Source of the DNA: an uncultured Devosia sp.
Lineage (GTDB): Bacteria; Pseudomonadota; Alphaproteobacteria; Rhizobiales; Devosiaceae
Direction of reading: 5' to 3'
Length of the DNA stretch: 21,604 nucleotides
Assembly: GCF_946479885.1 (NCBI RefSeq)
Contig: NZ_CAMLHM010000060.1
Span: 1 to 21,604 of the forward strand
The notes under the pieces were generated by a model that was given only the letters and a program-made list of their open reading frames with translations, did not search any database and was not told the DNA's origin. The translations under genes were made by a program, and so were the position numbers. Shown here in pieces: positions 1-8,571 of the stretch (its first letter is position 1; each line of letters begins with the position of its first letter).

Positions 1-46
1 ACCACCGAGATCTACACTCTTTCCCTACACGACGCTCTTCCGATCT
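1..46. other. Illumina sequencing adapter (artefact)
   Basis: The first 46 bases match, without a mismatch that I can see, the 3' part of the Illumina P5/TruSeq universal adapter, ending in the familiar GCTCTTCCGATCT. Genomic sequence starts at base 47. Read on the minus strand the adapter appends a false ending (D)RKSVV and a stop to the first gene; another frame gives the equally familiar GRASCRERV. This is adapter read-through at a contig edge and not biology. Confidence 0.97.
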
Positions 47-1809
47 GGCACGGTGGATCCAGGCACGACTGGCGTGGCCGTCCCGATGGCCGGGGTGGCC
101 TCGGTTGCCGGCGTAGCGGCAGGCGTCGTGGCCGCGGCGGGCGTAGTAGTTTCGGGCGTCGCGCTGGCCAACAGCTCGGGGCTGGCGGTCTCGGCGCCCG
201 GCACTTCGGGAACCACCGGACGGTCGACGGGCAGAATGGCGCTGCCGGCAACGCTGTCATCGCCGCTGACAATGGTGCCATCCGGGCGCACGGTAACGGT
301 CCGCACCTTGCGGTTGGCAAGGCCTTCCTCGCTGAGGTCGGTGGCAGGCGGAACCTGGGTAACCTCGTTGACGTCGGCCTGATCGCGCGACACGAGCTGC
401 TCTTCGGCGCCGGGAACGACACCGTCGATCTCGTTGAAGACGACCGACTGCTGCGCTGCGGCTGCATCGGGCTGTGCGACGGGCATTTCCTTGATGGGGC
501 TGGCGTCCGCGGTCAGCAGCGGCGCCGGACCGGATTCACGGCCAAGGCCGAGCACCCAATAGAGACCGAAGCCTGCGGCCAGCAGCAGCGTCACCGCGAC
601 GAGTGGACCGGCAACGGCGCGTGATATCCCAGCAGAGCGGCGCGCGCGCTGGCGTGCCGCCGGCGCAACGGGCGCCGCCTGATCGACCTCGGGTGCCTCG
701 ACCCAGCCGATCTCCACGCCCGTCGCCTGAGCGGCGGCCAGGATGGCTTCGTCGGCACCCGTGAGGGAGCGTGGCGCGGCAGACTGAGTCGCCATTGGCT
801 GCGCGGGCGCCGAAGACGGAGCGGACGCCACAGGCGTCGCGAGGGTGCGCAGGGCCGGGCTCGGCGCGGGCCGCTGATCGGCAGGCGCTGCAGCCGGCTC
901 GACCGGCTTGTCGAATTCGACGCGCATGGCGCGCCCGATCAGGTCCTCGATCTCGTCGATGGGATCGCGACCGAACTCACTGTCCTGCGAGCGAGGCGTC
1001 GACGGCATTTCGACCGACGGGGCGGGCTGCCGAAGGACCGGCGCCGGCGCAGCGGAGACAGGAGCGACAGGGACCTCAGCGACCGGGGTAGCCGGTTCGT
1101 GCGCTACGGGCCGAGTGGACTCGGCTGGCGTCGTTGTGCCCAGGCCAAATACCGGAGGCACCTTGAAGCGATCCTGCTCGGCCCTGGCTGCAGGCTGCAA
1201 ATTGAGGGGACGCAGCGCCGGGCGGGCGGGCGGCTCATGGTTGCCCAGATTGGCGGCCACAGCAGTGGGCGTCCAATTGGCGCCTGGCTGCGGAGCGGCG
1301 CGCGAGGCAACGGGAGGGGCCGTTGGCGTTGGGACAGGCGCGGCGACCGGCTCGGACACGAGCTCAGGCTGCGTGGACAGATCGGCCTCGATCAGATCGG
1401 CAATGCTGTCGTGGTCAACCGTGGATTCTGCGGCCATTGCCGGTTCGACAGGCTCGGCAGCAGGCGTCAGGGCCACCGGTTCGCGCTTGGGCGAACCAAG
1501 GTCGAAATCGAAATGAAACGGCTCGGGCGCCGTTGGTTCGGGAGCGCTGGGCACCGAGGCCGCCGGGGTCGGAACCGGGGCCTTGGGCTGCTCGGCCGCC
1601 AGAGCCACGGTGCGATCGAAATCGAAACGTGGAACAGGCGCCGGAGCCGGTGCGTTGTCGCCGCCAGGAATACGGACGGAGAAGGCTGGGGTGATGACCT
1701 CGGCGGGACGGTCGCTATTTGCGTCCTGCGCCATGAGCTTGGCGAGCTCGGCAATCAGATCATCTGCGGCGTCGGATTGTCCGGCCATCGGCTGCGGTTT
1801 CGCTGACAT
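47..1809 (-). CDS. Membrane-anchored Pro/Ala-rich protein, probable SPOR-domain protein, 3' truncated
   Basis: A partial gene whose 3' end is lost at the adapter junction; about 587 residues are genomic. The ATG at 1809 is preferred because the codon before it is TTG and a GAGGG-type ribosome site lies upstream. The first ~395 residues are low-complexity, rich in Pro, Ala, Val and Glu, and look disordered. A basic stretch (RQRARR) is followed by one hydrophobic helix at about residues 398-421, then a second Pro/Ala/Thr-rich part. This fits a bitopic inner-membrane protein with a cytoplasmic N-terminus and a periplasmic C-terminus. In related Hyphomicrobiales the gene after argS commonly encodes a SPOR-domain (peptidoglycan-binding) protein; the SPOR domain would lie in the missing C-terminus, so that identity comes from gene order only. 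It lies 82 bp downstream of argS and is probably co-transcribed with it. Confidence 0.8.
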
Positions 1810-1891
1810 CAACCAGCGCCCTCTCGATTAGACTACTACGGCGCCCCAACTAGGGCATTATGCCGCGAGTCATCACAGTATTACGCCCGAA

Positions 1892-3637
1892 TTATGAAAG
1901 CTCCTCGGGAGCCGAAACCCCCAGAATCGCTAGTGCGTTGAGGATGACCTGGCGCACGGCATCGACGAGCGCGAGTCGTGCCAAAGTGAGCTTTGGATCG
2001 TCACCGTTAACAAATCGTAAACCCGGGTCGTCCTTGCCCTTGGCCCAGAAGCCGTGGAAGGCTGCCGAGAGCTCGTGGACATAGAAGGCAATGCGGTGTG
2101 GTTCATGCGCCACGGCCGCGGCGGCAACCGTGCGCGGCCAGGCGGCCAGCACGCGCACGAGGTCGAGTTCTGCCGGCGTGACAATGCGTTCGATCTCCGC
2201 CGCAGCCAGGGCGGCCGGCGAGACATCGAGAGCGGGCAGATCGCGCGCCGCGGTCTTGAAGATCGAGTAGGTCCGGGCGTGGGCATACTGGACATAGAAG
2301 ACCGGATTGTCCTTGGTCTGCTCCTTGACCACGGCAAAGTCGAAATCCATTGCCGCGTCGTTCCGCCGATACATCAGCATGAAGCGCGTGGCGTCGGCGC
2401 CGACTTCGTCGACCACGTCCGAAAGCGTCACCAGATCGCCCGAGCGCTTGGACATCTTGAATGGCTCGCCATTCTTGAGCAGGCGGACGAGCTGGCAGAT
2501 GCGCACGTCGATATCGGCTGTGCCGTTGCTGACCGCCTTCACCGCCGCCTGCAGGCGCTTGACGTAACCGGAATGGTCGGCGCCAAGGACGATGACCATA
2601 TGCTTGAAGCCGCGCAGGAATTTGTTGCGGTGGTAGGCAATGTCGGCGGCGAAATAGGCATAGGAGCCGTCCGACTTGACCAGCGCGCGGTCCACGTCGT
2701 CGCCGTAGTCGGTCGCGCGGAACAGGGTCTGCTCGCGATCTTCCCAATCCTCGGGGGTCTTGCCCTTTGGCGGCTCGAGGCGTCCCTGATAGACCATGCC
2801 CTCCTCGCGCAGCCAGGCCAGAGTGCGGGCGATGTCGCCATCGGGGCCGTGCAACTGGCGCTCGGAGAAAAAGACGTCATGGTGGATATTGAGCTGGGCA
2901 AGATCAGCCTTGATCAGTTCCATCATGGCGCCCAGCGCCACTTCACGGGCGATAAGGGCGGCCTCGGGTTCGGGCAGATCGAGCAGCGACCGGCCGTGCT
3001 CGGCGGCGAGCGCCTTGCCGACGGGGATCAGATAGTCGCCGGGATAGAAGCCCTGAGGTATCTCGATGGTTTCACCCAGCGCCTCACGATAGCGCAGCAG
3101 CGCCGAGCGGCCCAGGGTGACGGTCTGGCCGCCGGTATCATTGATGTAGAATTCGCGCGTCACGTCGTAGCCGGAATAGGCCATGAGCGAGGCCAGCGTG
3201 TCGCCAAAGACGGCGCCGCGGGTGTGGCCGACATGCATGGGGCCGGTTGGGTTGGCCGAGACGTATTCGACATTGACCGGTTCGCCGCCGCCCAAAGTCG
3301 AGCGGCCATAATCGGCACCCAGCCGGGCGATGGAGCGCAGCACTTCGTGCCAGATCGGCGCGCCGATGCGGAAGTTGATGAAGCCCGGGCCGGCGACCTC
3401 TACCGAGGTCACGTCGGCGTCGTGCCTGAAGTGTTCCACCAGGGCATTGGCCACTTCGCGCGGATTCATGCCGAGGGGCTTGGCCACGACCATGGCGGCA
3501 TTGGTCGAGAGATCGCCATGGGAGGGATCTCGCGGGGGTTCCACCACGATACGGGCCAGCAGGTCCGCCCCGGCCTGGGGGAACAGAACCTGCATGGCAT
3601 TGCCGATGCGTGCGGAAAAGAGCGCGAAAACGTCCAT
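1892..3637 (-). CDS. argS: Arginine--tRNA ligase
   Basis: Class I aminoacyl-tRNA synthetase that charges tRNA-Arg in the cytoplasm. At 581 residues it has the usual length. The N-terminal Add-1-like domain covers about the first 110 residues. The ATP-binding HIGH motif is HVGH at 135-138, within the typical context [12 protein letters not shown], and a KMSKR sequence lies at 394-398. The C-terminal DALR anticodon-binding domain covers roughly the last 120 residues (YVQYAHAR and the LxxPxEL helix are visible). The ATG at 3637 gives the conserved start MDVFALF. It lies 30 bp downstream of dgt on the same strand, so dgt-argS-(SPOR protein) looks like one operon. No oddities seen. Confidence 0.97.
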   Translation of the reverse strand: MDVFALFSARIGNAMQVLFPQAGADLLARIVVEPPRDPSHGDLSTNAAMVVAKPLGMNPREVANALVEHFRHDADVTSVEVAGPGFINFRIGAPIWHEVLRSIARLGADYGRSTLGGGEPVNVEYVSANPTGPMHVGHTRGAVFGDTLASLMAYSGYDVTREFYINDTGGQTVTLGRSALLRYREALGETIEIPQGFYPGDYLIPVGKALAAEHGRSLLDLPEPEAALIAREVALGAMMELIKADLAQLNIHHDVFFSERQLHGPDGDIARTLAWLREEGMVYQGRLEPPKGKTPEDWEDREQTLFRATDYGDDVDRALVKSDGSYAYFAADIAYHRNKFLRGFKHMVIVLGADHSGYVKRLQAAVKAVSNGTADIDVRICQLVRLLKNGEPFKMSKRSGDLVTLSDVVDEVGADATRFMLMYRRNDAAMDFDFAVVKEQTKDNPVFYVQYAHARTYSIFKTAARDLPALDVSPAALAAAEIERIVTPAELDLVRVLAAWPRTVAAAAVAHEPHRIAFYVHELSAAFHGFWAKGKDDPGLRFVNGDDPKLTLARLALVDAVRQVILNALAILGVSAPEELS

Positions 3638-3667
3638 GGTAGACCTGACTATTTGACTGGGCCGGGG

Positions 3668-4858
3668 TTAACGGAAATCCGGGCGAGCGTCAAACAAGCG
3701 CTGGTATTCGTCGAGGGCGTAGGGATCGGTCATGCCGGCGACGAAATCGGCGATGATGCGGGCGAGTTGCGCGGTGTTGGTCGCCGCCGACGCAGCTCCC
3801 CCCCAGCGCCCAGGGAGGTCGCGTGAGGCCAGGTAGCGGGCGAAGAGATCGGTCACCACGGCCTCGCTCTGCCGTACCGGCACCATGACGGTTTCGTGCC
3901 GATAGACGCGTTCGAACAGGAAGACCTTGAGGCCGCGCTCGGCTTCCGCGGCTGCGGGCGAGAAGGTGACGAGCGTGCGGCGGGCAGTGCGGACATCTTC
4001 TGCCGTCTTGACGCCCGATGCCGCGATATTGCCCGCGGTGGTGGCGATGACGTCCTCGATGGCGCGGGTGATGAGGTGGCGCTGGACTTCGTGGGCCTGC
4101 CGCTTGGGCGCAACATCGGGGTAACGCTCCAGGACCTCGCGCACGATGGGGCCGGCCAGTGGGACTTCGGCCAGGTCGCCGAGCACGATGAGGCCGGCGC
4201 GCAGCGCGTCATCGATATCGTGGGCATTGTAGGCGATGTCGTCGGCAATGGCAGCGGTCTGGGCTTCGAGCGAAGCGAAGCTGGAGATGCGGAGATCGGC
4301 AGCGGCCGGGATGTCGTCGAGACCGGCGGGAAGCCCCTCATGGGCATATTTGCCGTAGGGGGTACCGTCCGGATTGGTCAGCGGGCCGTTGTGCTTGAGG
4401 ATGCCTTCGAGCGTTTCCCAGGTGAGATTGAGGCCGTCATGCTCGGCATAGCGGTTTTCGAGCCGGGTCACGACGCGCATGGCCTGGATGTTGTGATCGA
4501 AGCCGCCATAGGGCTCCATGGCCGTGTGCAGCGCGCGTTCGCCGGCATGACCGAAGGGGGTGTGGCCCAGATCGTGGCTGAGGGCGATGGCCTCGGCCAG
4601 GTCCTCGTCGAGGCGCAGGGCACGGGCCATCGAGCGGGCCATCTGGCTGACCTCGAGCGTATGGGTCAGCCGATTGCGGAAGTGCCCGCCATGCTGGATG
4701 AAGACCTGGGTCTTGTGCTGCAGGCGCCGGAAGGCAGTGGAGTGGATGATGCGGTCGCGGTCGCGCTGGAATTCGGAGCGCGTCGGGCTCGGCCCGGTGC
4801 CGTAGAGGCGGCCCAGCGAGCGTTCGGGTTTGCTGGCATAGGGAGCGGTATCGCTCAT
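3668..4858 (-). CDS. dgt: dGTPase-like HD-domain phosphohydrolase
   Basis: Deoxyguanosinetriphosphate triphosphohydrolase-like protein, expected to hydrolyse dNTPs to deoxynucleosides and triphosphate in the cytoplasm. From the ATG at 4858 it is 396 residues, normal for the alphaproteobacterial type 2 family. HD-domain metal ligands are visible: H66 in RLTHTLEV, H95-D96 in SHDLGHTPFGH with H99, and a later Asp in the NAHDIDDAL segment. The N-terminal RSEFQRDRDRIIHSTAFRRL block is the family signature. The frame stays open upstream to 4975, but those starts would overlap the divergent erpA and the extension lacks family character, so 4858 is preferred; its ribosome site is weak. First gene of the dgt-argS operon, divergent from erpA. 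Confidence 0.95.
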   Translation of the reverse strand: MSDTAPYASKPERSLGRLYGTGPSPTRSEFQRDRDRIIHSTAFRRLQHKTQVFIQHGGHFRNRLTHTLEVSQMARSMARALRLDEDLAEAIALSHDLGHTPFGHAGERALHTAMEPYGGFDHNIQAMRVVTRLENRYAEHDGLNLTWETLEGILKHNGPLTNPDGTPYGKYAHEGLPAGLDDIPAAADLRISSFASLEAQTAAIADDIAYNAHDIDDALRAGLIVLGDLAEVPLAGPIVREVLERYPDVAPKRQAHEVQRHLITRAIEDVIATTAGNIAASGVKTAEDVRTARRTLVTFSPAAAEAERGLKVFLFERVYRHETVMVPVRQSEAVVTDLFARYLASRDLPGRWGGAASAATNTAQLARIIADFVAGMTDPYALDEYQRLFDARPDFR

Positions 4859-4950
4859 CGGTGAAGGCAAGCCATTGTTTTGGCCCTTTTCATTTCGGGC
4901 AAGAGTTACTATTTTAGCCCTACCGTATGACATTACGGCTTGGAACTCTG
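4859..4950. promoter_or_regulatory. Divergent dgt/erpA intergenic region
   Basis: This 92-bp gap must hold promoters for both dgt (minus) and erpA (plus). It is locally AT-rich around 4877-4922. A short dyad, CCGTA-N6-TACGG, lies at 4923-4938, just before the erpA start, where a repressor could act. I could not place -35 and -10 elements confidently and recognise no known Fe-S regulator box. Confidence 0.4.
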
Positions 4951-5301
4951 ATGACCGCAACCGCACTTGCCTCAACCGATGTCGTGCTGACCGATCGCGC
5001 TGCCAAGCGTGTGTCGCGCATTCTGGCCAAAGAGCCCGAGGGCACGGTGTTGCGCATCTCGGTGGCCGGCGGTGGCTGCTCCGGATTCCAGTATGAATAC
5101 AATCTCGTACAGGAAAAGCCTGCCAGTGACGACATCGTTCTGAGCAAGGGCGACGCCGTGGTGCTGATCGATTCGATGAGCCTTGAATTCATGGGCGGTT
5201 CGGAGATCGACTTCGTCGACGACCTGATCGGCCAGGCCTTCCAGATCAAAAATCCCAATGCGGTGGCATCCTGCGGCTGCGGCACCAGTTTTGCCGTTTG
5301 A
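4951..5301 (+). CDS. erpA: Iron-sulfur cluster insertion protein, HesB/IscA family
   Basis: A-type Fe-S carrier of 116 residues that binds a cluster and passes it to apo-proteins in the cytoplasm. The three invariant cysteines are present: C43 in GGGCSGFQY, and C108 and C110 in the C-terminal SCGCG. The family motif MGGSEIDF lies at 81-88. I chose the ATG at 4951 (MTATALAS) because the upstream in-frame ATG at 4927 adds eight residues with no family support and would overlap the dyad. It is divergent from dgt; this dgt/erpA pairing is common in Hyphomicrobiales and is why I prefer erpA over iscA or sufA, which sequence alone does not separate firmly. Confidence 0.92.
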   Translation: MTATALASTDVVLTDRAAKRVSRILAKEPEGTVLRISVAGGGCSGFQYEYNLVQEKPASDDIVLSKGDAVVLIDSMSLEFMGGSEIDFVDDLIGQAFQIKNPNAVASCGCGTSFAV

Positions 5302-5334
5302 GCCGGTTGATATCCTGACCGTCAGGCCATAGCG

Positions 5335-5355
5335 TCCTCCTGCTTCGTCGGAGGA
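5335..5355 (+). promoter_or_regulatory. Hairpin covering a Shine-Dalgarno sequence
   Basis: TCCTCC at 5335-5340 is complementary to GGAGGA at 5350-5355, the ribosome site of the following gene (ATG at 5360), with a 9-nt loop between. If folded, the stem would hide the whole Shine-Dalgarno. The stem is six base pairs, so it may open easily; a regulatory role is inference. Confidence 0.45.
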
Positions 5356-5359
5356 ACTC

Positions 5360-6460
5360 ATGAGCATAGTGGAACGCGTGAACGCGGCAGTCGATGCCGC
5401 GCTGGAGCAACGCATTGTCGGCTGCGTCATCCTGATCAACAAGGATGGCGAGGAGATTTACGCGCGCGCCGCAGGGCTCGCGGATCGCGAGGCCGGGGTG
5501 CCGATGCAGCGCGACGCGATCTTCCGGCTGGCCTCGGTGACCAAGCCGATCGTCGCCACCGCCATCCTGCGCCTGGTCGATCTGGGGCTCATAGGGCTCA
5601 ATGACCGGGTAACGCGCTACCTGCCGTGGTTCACGCCTGCCAATCCGGATGGCAGCCTGGCCGATATCCGCATCCGCCACCTCCTGAGCCACACGTCGGG
5701 GCTGGTCTATGGGCTGTTGCCCGAGGATGCCAGTGGCGGGCTTTCGGGCGTGGTCAATTCGCTGACCGAGACGCTGCAGAATCTCGCCAAGGTCCCGCTG
5801 GCCTTTGCCCCGGGCACCGGCTGGGACTATGGCACCGGCATCGACGTGCTGGGCGGGGTGCTGGCGGCGATCAACGGCTCTGACGTCGAGGATGCGATCG
5901 CGCGGTATGTGACCGGGCCGCTCGGCATGGTGGACGCACATTTCTACGTCACCGATCTGGGCCGGCTGACCACACCCTATGCCGACGGTACGCCGCCGAT
6001 TCGCATGGGGGAACCGCATGTCATGCCGGGCATCGATGGCGGCGATACGACCTTCTCGCCCGCACGCATCTTCAACCCGGCTGCGCCGCAGAATGGTGGC
6101 GCCGGGATGGCGGGGACGGCGGACGATGTGATGAAGATGCTCGAGGTCTATCACGGTCGGCCGGGCCTGCTGGAGCCTGGTACCGTGGCGATGGCGCTGG
6201 CCAACCAGATCGGGGATCTGCCACGACGACCTCAGGATGCCGGCAAGCGCTTCAGCTATATCGGCGCCGTGTTGGATGATGCGGTGGCGGCCAACAATCC
6301 TGCGCCTCTGGGGACGGTGGATTGGGGCGGGGCCTGGGGGCACAATTGGGTTGTCGATCCGGTGAACCGGATGACGATCGTGGTTTGCACCAACACCACG
6401 TTCCAGGGCTGCAACGGCCCGTTCCGCGACGACATCCTGCGCGCGGTTTACGGGGCGTAG
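5360..6460 (+). CDS. Serine hydrolase, beta-lactamase/esterase (class C-like) family, copy 1
   Basis: A 366-residue penicillin-binding-protein-fold hydrolase (Pfam Beta-lactamase type; EstB-like esterases, class C beta-lactamases and DD-peptidases share this fold). The SxxK motif is S59-V-T-K62, giving nucleophile and general base. The second motif is Y157-G-T in GTGWDYGTG. The C-terminal WGGAWGHNW block replaces the KTG/HxG motif of true beta-lactamases and resembles EstB-type esterases. No signal peptide is visible, so it is probably cytoplasmic, which argues against a periplasmic beta-lactamase. Substrate unknown. Strong ribosome site GGAGGA five bases before the start, inside a possible hairpin. 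It follows erpA by 58 bp and precedes a paralogue by 4 bp. Confidence 0.9.
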   Translation: MSIVERVNAAVDAALEQRIVGCVILINKDGEEIYARAAGLADREAGVPMQRDAIFRLASVTKPIVATAILRLVDLGLIGLNDRVTRYLPWFTPANPDGSLADIRIRHLLSHTSGLVYGLLPEDASGGLSGVVNSLTETLQNLAKVPLAFAPGTGWDYGTGIDVLGGVLAAINGSDVEDAIARYVTGPLGMVDAHFYVTDLGRLTTPYADGTPPIRMGEPHVMPGIDGGDTTFSPARIFNPAAPQNGGAGMAGTADDVMKMLEVYHGRPGLLEPGTVAMALANQIGDLPRRPQDAGKRFSYIGAVLDDAVAANNPAPLGTVDWGGAWGHNWVVDPVNRMTIVVCTNTTFQGCNGPFRDDILRAVYGA

Positions 6461-6464
6461 CGGG

Positions 6465-7583
6465 ATGGGCATGGAGCAGCGTCTCGAGGCCGCCGTCAAA
6501 CGGGCCATCGCGGAGAACCGGATCGTCGGCGCGGTGCTGATCGTGCGACGGAATGGCGAGCTGATCTATGAAACGGCGCAGGGCCTTGCCGATCGCGAGT
6601 CCGGCCGGGCGATGACCCAGGATGCGATCTTCCGGCTGTCGTCGCTGACCAAGCCGATCGTCGCAGCGACCATCCTGGCGCTGGTGGATGCGGGCAAGCT
6701 ACGGCTCGACGACCTGGTGACCCGGCACCTGCCCGATTTCCGGCCGCGACTGGCGGATGGGTCGGCGCCCGATATCTCCATCCATCACCTGCTGACGCAT
6801 ACATCGGGGCTGAACGTCGCCCCGTTCGTCAGCGCGGAGGAAGAGGCCGCCGGGGTCAATCGCTGGCGGCTGGGCACCGATGAAATCCTCCGCCGGCTTG
6901 CCGCGATGCCGCTGCTGTTTGCGCCCGGCACTGGCTGGTCCTATGGGCCCTCGATCGATGTGCTCGGCGTGATCGCCGGCAGACTGGTGGGCGGATCGCC
7001 CGAGGACGCCATCCGGAAATATGTAACGGACCCGTTACGGATGGTCGATAGCCGCTTCAGCGCCACCGACCCGGCGCGGCTGGCGGCGGCCTATGCCGAT
7101 AGCGCCAGCGGCCCGGTGCTGATGGGCAATCCGCATATGGTCCCCAACCAATGGGGCGGGATCACCACCTATGATCCCAAACGCATCTTCGACGCGCAGG
7201 CTTTTCAATCGGGCGGTGGCGGCATGGCCGGTACGGCACCGGATTTCATGACGCTGCTTGAAACGCTGCGGACGGGCGGCGGCGAGATCCTCAAGCCGGA
7301 AACTGTCGCCAGGGGCATGGCCGACCAGACGCCGCAGCTTGCCCAGGCTCAGGGGCCGGGCTGGAAATTCGGCTACTTTGGCGCCTGGCTCGACGATCCC
7401 CAAGCCGGGCAATCCCCGGCGCCCCGTGGCATTGTGCGCTGGGGCGGCATCTATGGGCATAACTGGTTCATCGACCCGGTGAACGGGCTGTCCGTGCTGT
7501 CGATGAGCAATACCGGGCTCGAGGGCAGCGACGGCGCCTATCGGGACGAGGTGCGCAACGCTGTGTATGGGGCCGCGCGCTAG
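6465..7583 (+). CDS. Serine hydrolase, beta-lactamase/esterase (class C-like) family, copy 2
   Basis: A 372-residue paralogue of the gene just upstream, aligning along its whole length (shared blocks include RIVGAVLI/RIVGCVIL, QDAIFRL, SLTKPIV/SVTKPIV, GGGGMAGTA/GGAGMAGTA and GHNW). Catalytic motifs are S60-L-T-K63, Y160-G-P, and WGGIYGHNW near the end. No signal peptide is seen, so a cytoplasmic esterase or amide hydrolase is the most natural reading. The start at 6465 (or the in-frame ATG at 6471) is 4 bp after the previous stop, so the two are almost surely co-transcribed and translationally coupled. The pair looks like a local tandem duplication followed by long divergence. Substrate unknown. 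Confidence 0.9.
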   Translation: MGMEQRLEAAVKRAIAENRIVGAVLIVRRNGELIYETAQGLADRESGRAMTQDAIFRLSSLTKPIVAATILALVDAGKLRLDDLVTRHLPDFRPRLADGSAPDISIHHLLTHTSGLNVAPFVSAEEEAAGVNRWRLGTDEILRRLAAMPLLFAPGTGWSYGPSIDVLGVIAGRLVGGSPEDAIRKYVTDPLRMVDSRFSATDPARLAAAYADSASGPVLMGNPHMVPNQWGGITTYDPKRIFDAQAFQSGGGGMAGTAPDFMTLLETLRTGGGEILKPETVARGMADQTPQLAQAQGPGWKFGYFGAWLDDPQAGQSPAPRGIVRWGGIYGHNWFIDPVNGLSVLSMSNTGLEGSDGAYRDEVRNAVYGAAR

Positions 7584-7633
7584 TTGCCCCCTGCCCGGCT
7601 GATCGGTAGCCTGCCCGGCAATGGAGACTCGTC

Positions 7634-8413
7634 ATGCGCATCGCCACCTGGAACATCAACGGCGTCAAAGCCCGGCTCGAACTGCTGCTGAAGTGGCTGA
7701 GCGAGGAAAAGCCCGACATCGTCGTGTTGCAGGAGATCAAGACTGTCGACGAGGGCTTCCCGCGGCTCGAGATCGAGGCGCTGGGCTACAATGTCGAGAC
7801 GCATGGGCAGAAGAGCTGGAATGGTGTTGCCATCCTGTCGCTGCTGCCGTTCGACGAGGTGACTCGTGGGCTGCCCGGCGATGACAGCGACGAACAGGCT
7901 CGATTGATCGAGGGTGTGTTCTCGGTGGAAACAGGCGCGGTCCGCGTCTGCGGCATCTACCTGCCCAACGGCAATCCGGTCGACACCGAGAAATTCCCCT
8001 ACAAGCTGGCCTGGATGAAGCGGCTCGAGGCCTTCGTCGAGGGCCGGCTGGCGCTGGAGGAACCGTTCATCCTGCTCGGCGACTTCAACATCATCCCGGC
8101 CGCGATCGATGCGCATAATCCGGAAGGCTGGTGGGGCGATGCGCTGTACCGGCCCGAAAGCCAGGAGCGCTGGCGGTCGCTGGTCAATCTGGGACTGACC
8201 GATGCGCTGCGCTCGGTGACATCGGAGCCGTCCTACACGTTCTGGGATTTCCAGGCCGGCGCCTGGCGTCGCAATGCCGGCATCCGCATCGACCATCTCA
8301 TGCTGTCGCCGCAGGCGGCAGACCGGCTGGACGGTGTCATCGTCCACAAGGATGTGCGCGGCTGGGACAAGCCGAGCGATCACGTGCCGGTCGAGGGAAT
8401 GTTTCGGTTTTAG
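7634..8413 (+). CDS. xth: Exodeoxyribonuclease III
   Basis: A 259-residue endonuclease/exonuclease/phosphatase-family enzyme of base excision repair: AP endonuclease and 3'-5' exonuclease on duplex DNA. Visible motifs in order: TWNINGVKAR at residues 5-14 (N7), LQEIK with the metal ligand E34, YLPNGN, GDFNI in the middle with catalytic Asp and Asn, RIDHLMLS, and the terminal SDHVPV with catalytic D249-H250. Length is typical. A GGAGA ribosome site lies just upstream of the ATG at 7634. It lies 50 bp after the hydrolase pair and may share their transcript. It is convergent with the Sel1 gene, with an inverted repeat between. Confidence 0.95.
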   Translation: MRIATWNINGVKARLELLLKWLSEEKPDIVVLQEIKTVDEGFPRLEIEALGYNVETHGQKSWNGVAILSLLPFDEVTRGLPGDDSDEQARLIEGVFSVETGAVRVCGIYLPNGNPVDTEKFPYKLAWMKRLEAFVEGRLALEEPFILLGDFNIIPAAIDAHNPEGWWGDALYRPESQERWRSLVNLGLTDALRSVTSEPSYTFWDFQAGAWRRNAGIRIDHLMLSPQAADRLDGVIVHKDVRGWDKPSDHVPVEGMFRF

Positions 8414-8445
8414 CGGGAAATCCGATCGCGCCCCACCAGCCGGCC

Positions 8446-8527
8446 GTCACCCTCGGGCCTGACCCGAGGGCGTTGCATTTCCCGAGCTCGGCAAGTGTAG
8501 GACCCTGGGGTCAAGCCCGAGGGTGAC
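8446..8527. repeat. Dispersed inverted repeat between convergent genes
   Basis: Two 25-bp arms (8446-8470 and 8503-8527) are inverted copies with 23 of 25 positions matching, built on the core GTCACCCTCGGGC(T/C)TGACC, separated by 32 bp. This sequence type recurs in alphaproteobacterial intergenic regions. Here it lies between the stops of the exonuclease III gene (8413) and the Sel1 gene (8572), where the RNA hairpin could end or stabilise both transcripts. There is no T-tract, so it is not a classical intrinsic terminator. Confidence 0.8.
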
Positions 8528-8571
8528 GATCTGTGGAGCGGCGCGCCAAGGCGCCAACCACCAGATGGAGT

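Noticed and set aside
1104..1806. Long plus-strand frames opposite the truncated membrane protein
   Set aside because: They are Arg/Gly-rich, lack family features and mirror a GC-rich gene with a convincing membrane helix and operon context.
2054..3826. A 590-codon open frame antisense to argS
   Set aside because: argS has all its motifs on the minus strand; long antisense frames are usual opposite GC-rich genes. The translated product has no recognisable domain.
5360..7583. Antibiotic-resistance beta-lactamases
   Set aside because: They lack a signal peptide and the KTG motif and look like EstB-type esterases; resistance is not supported.
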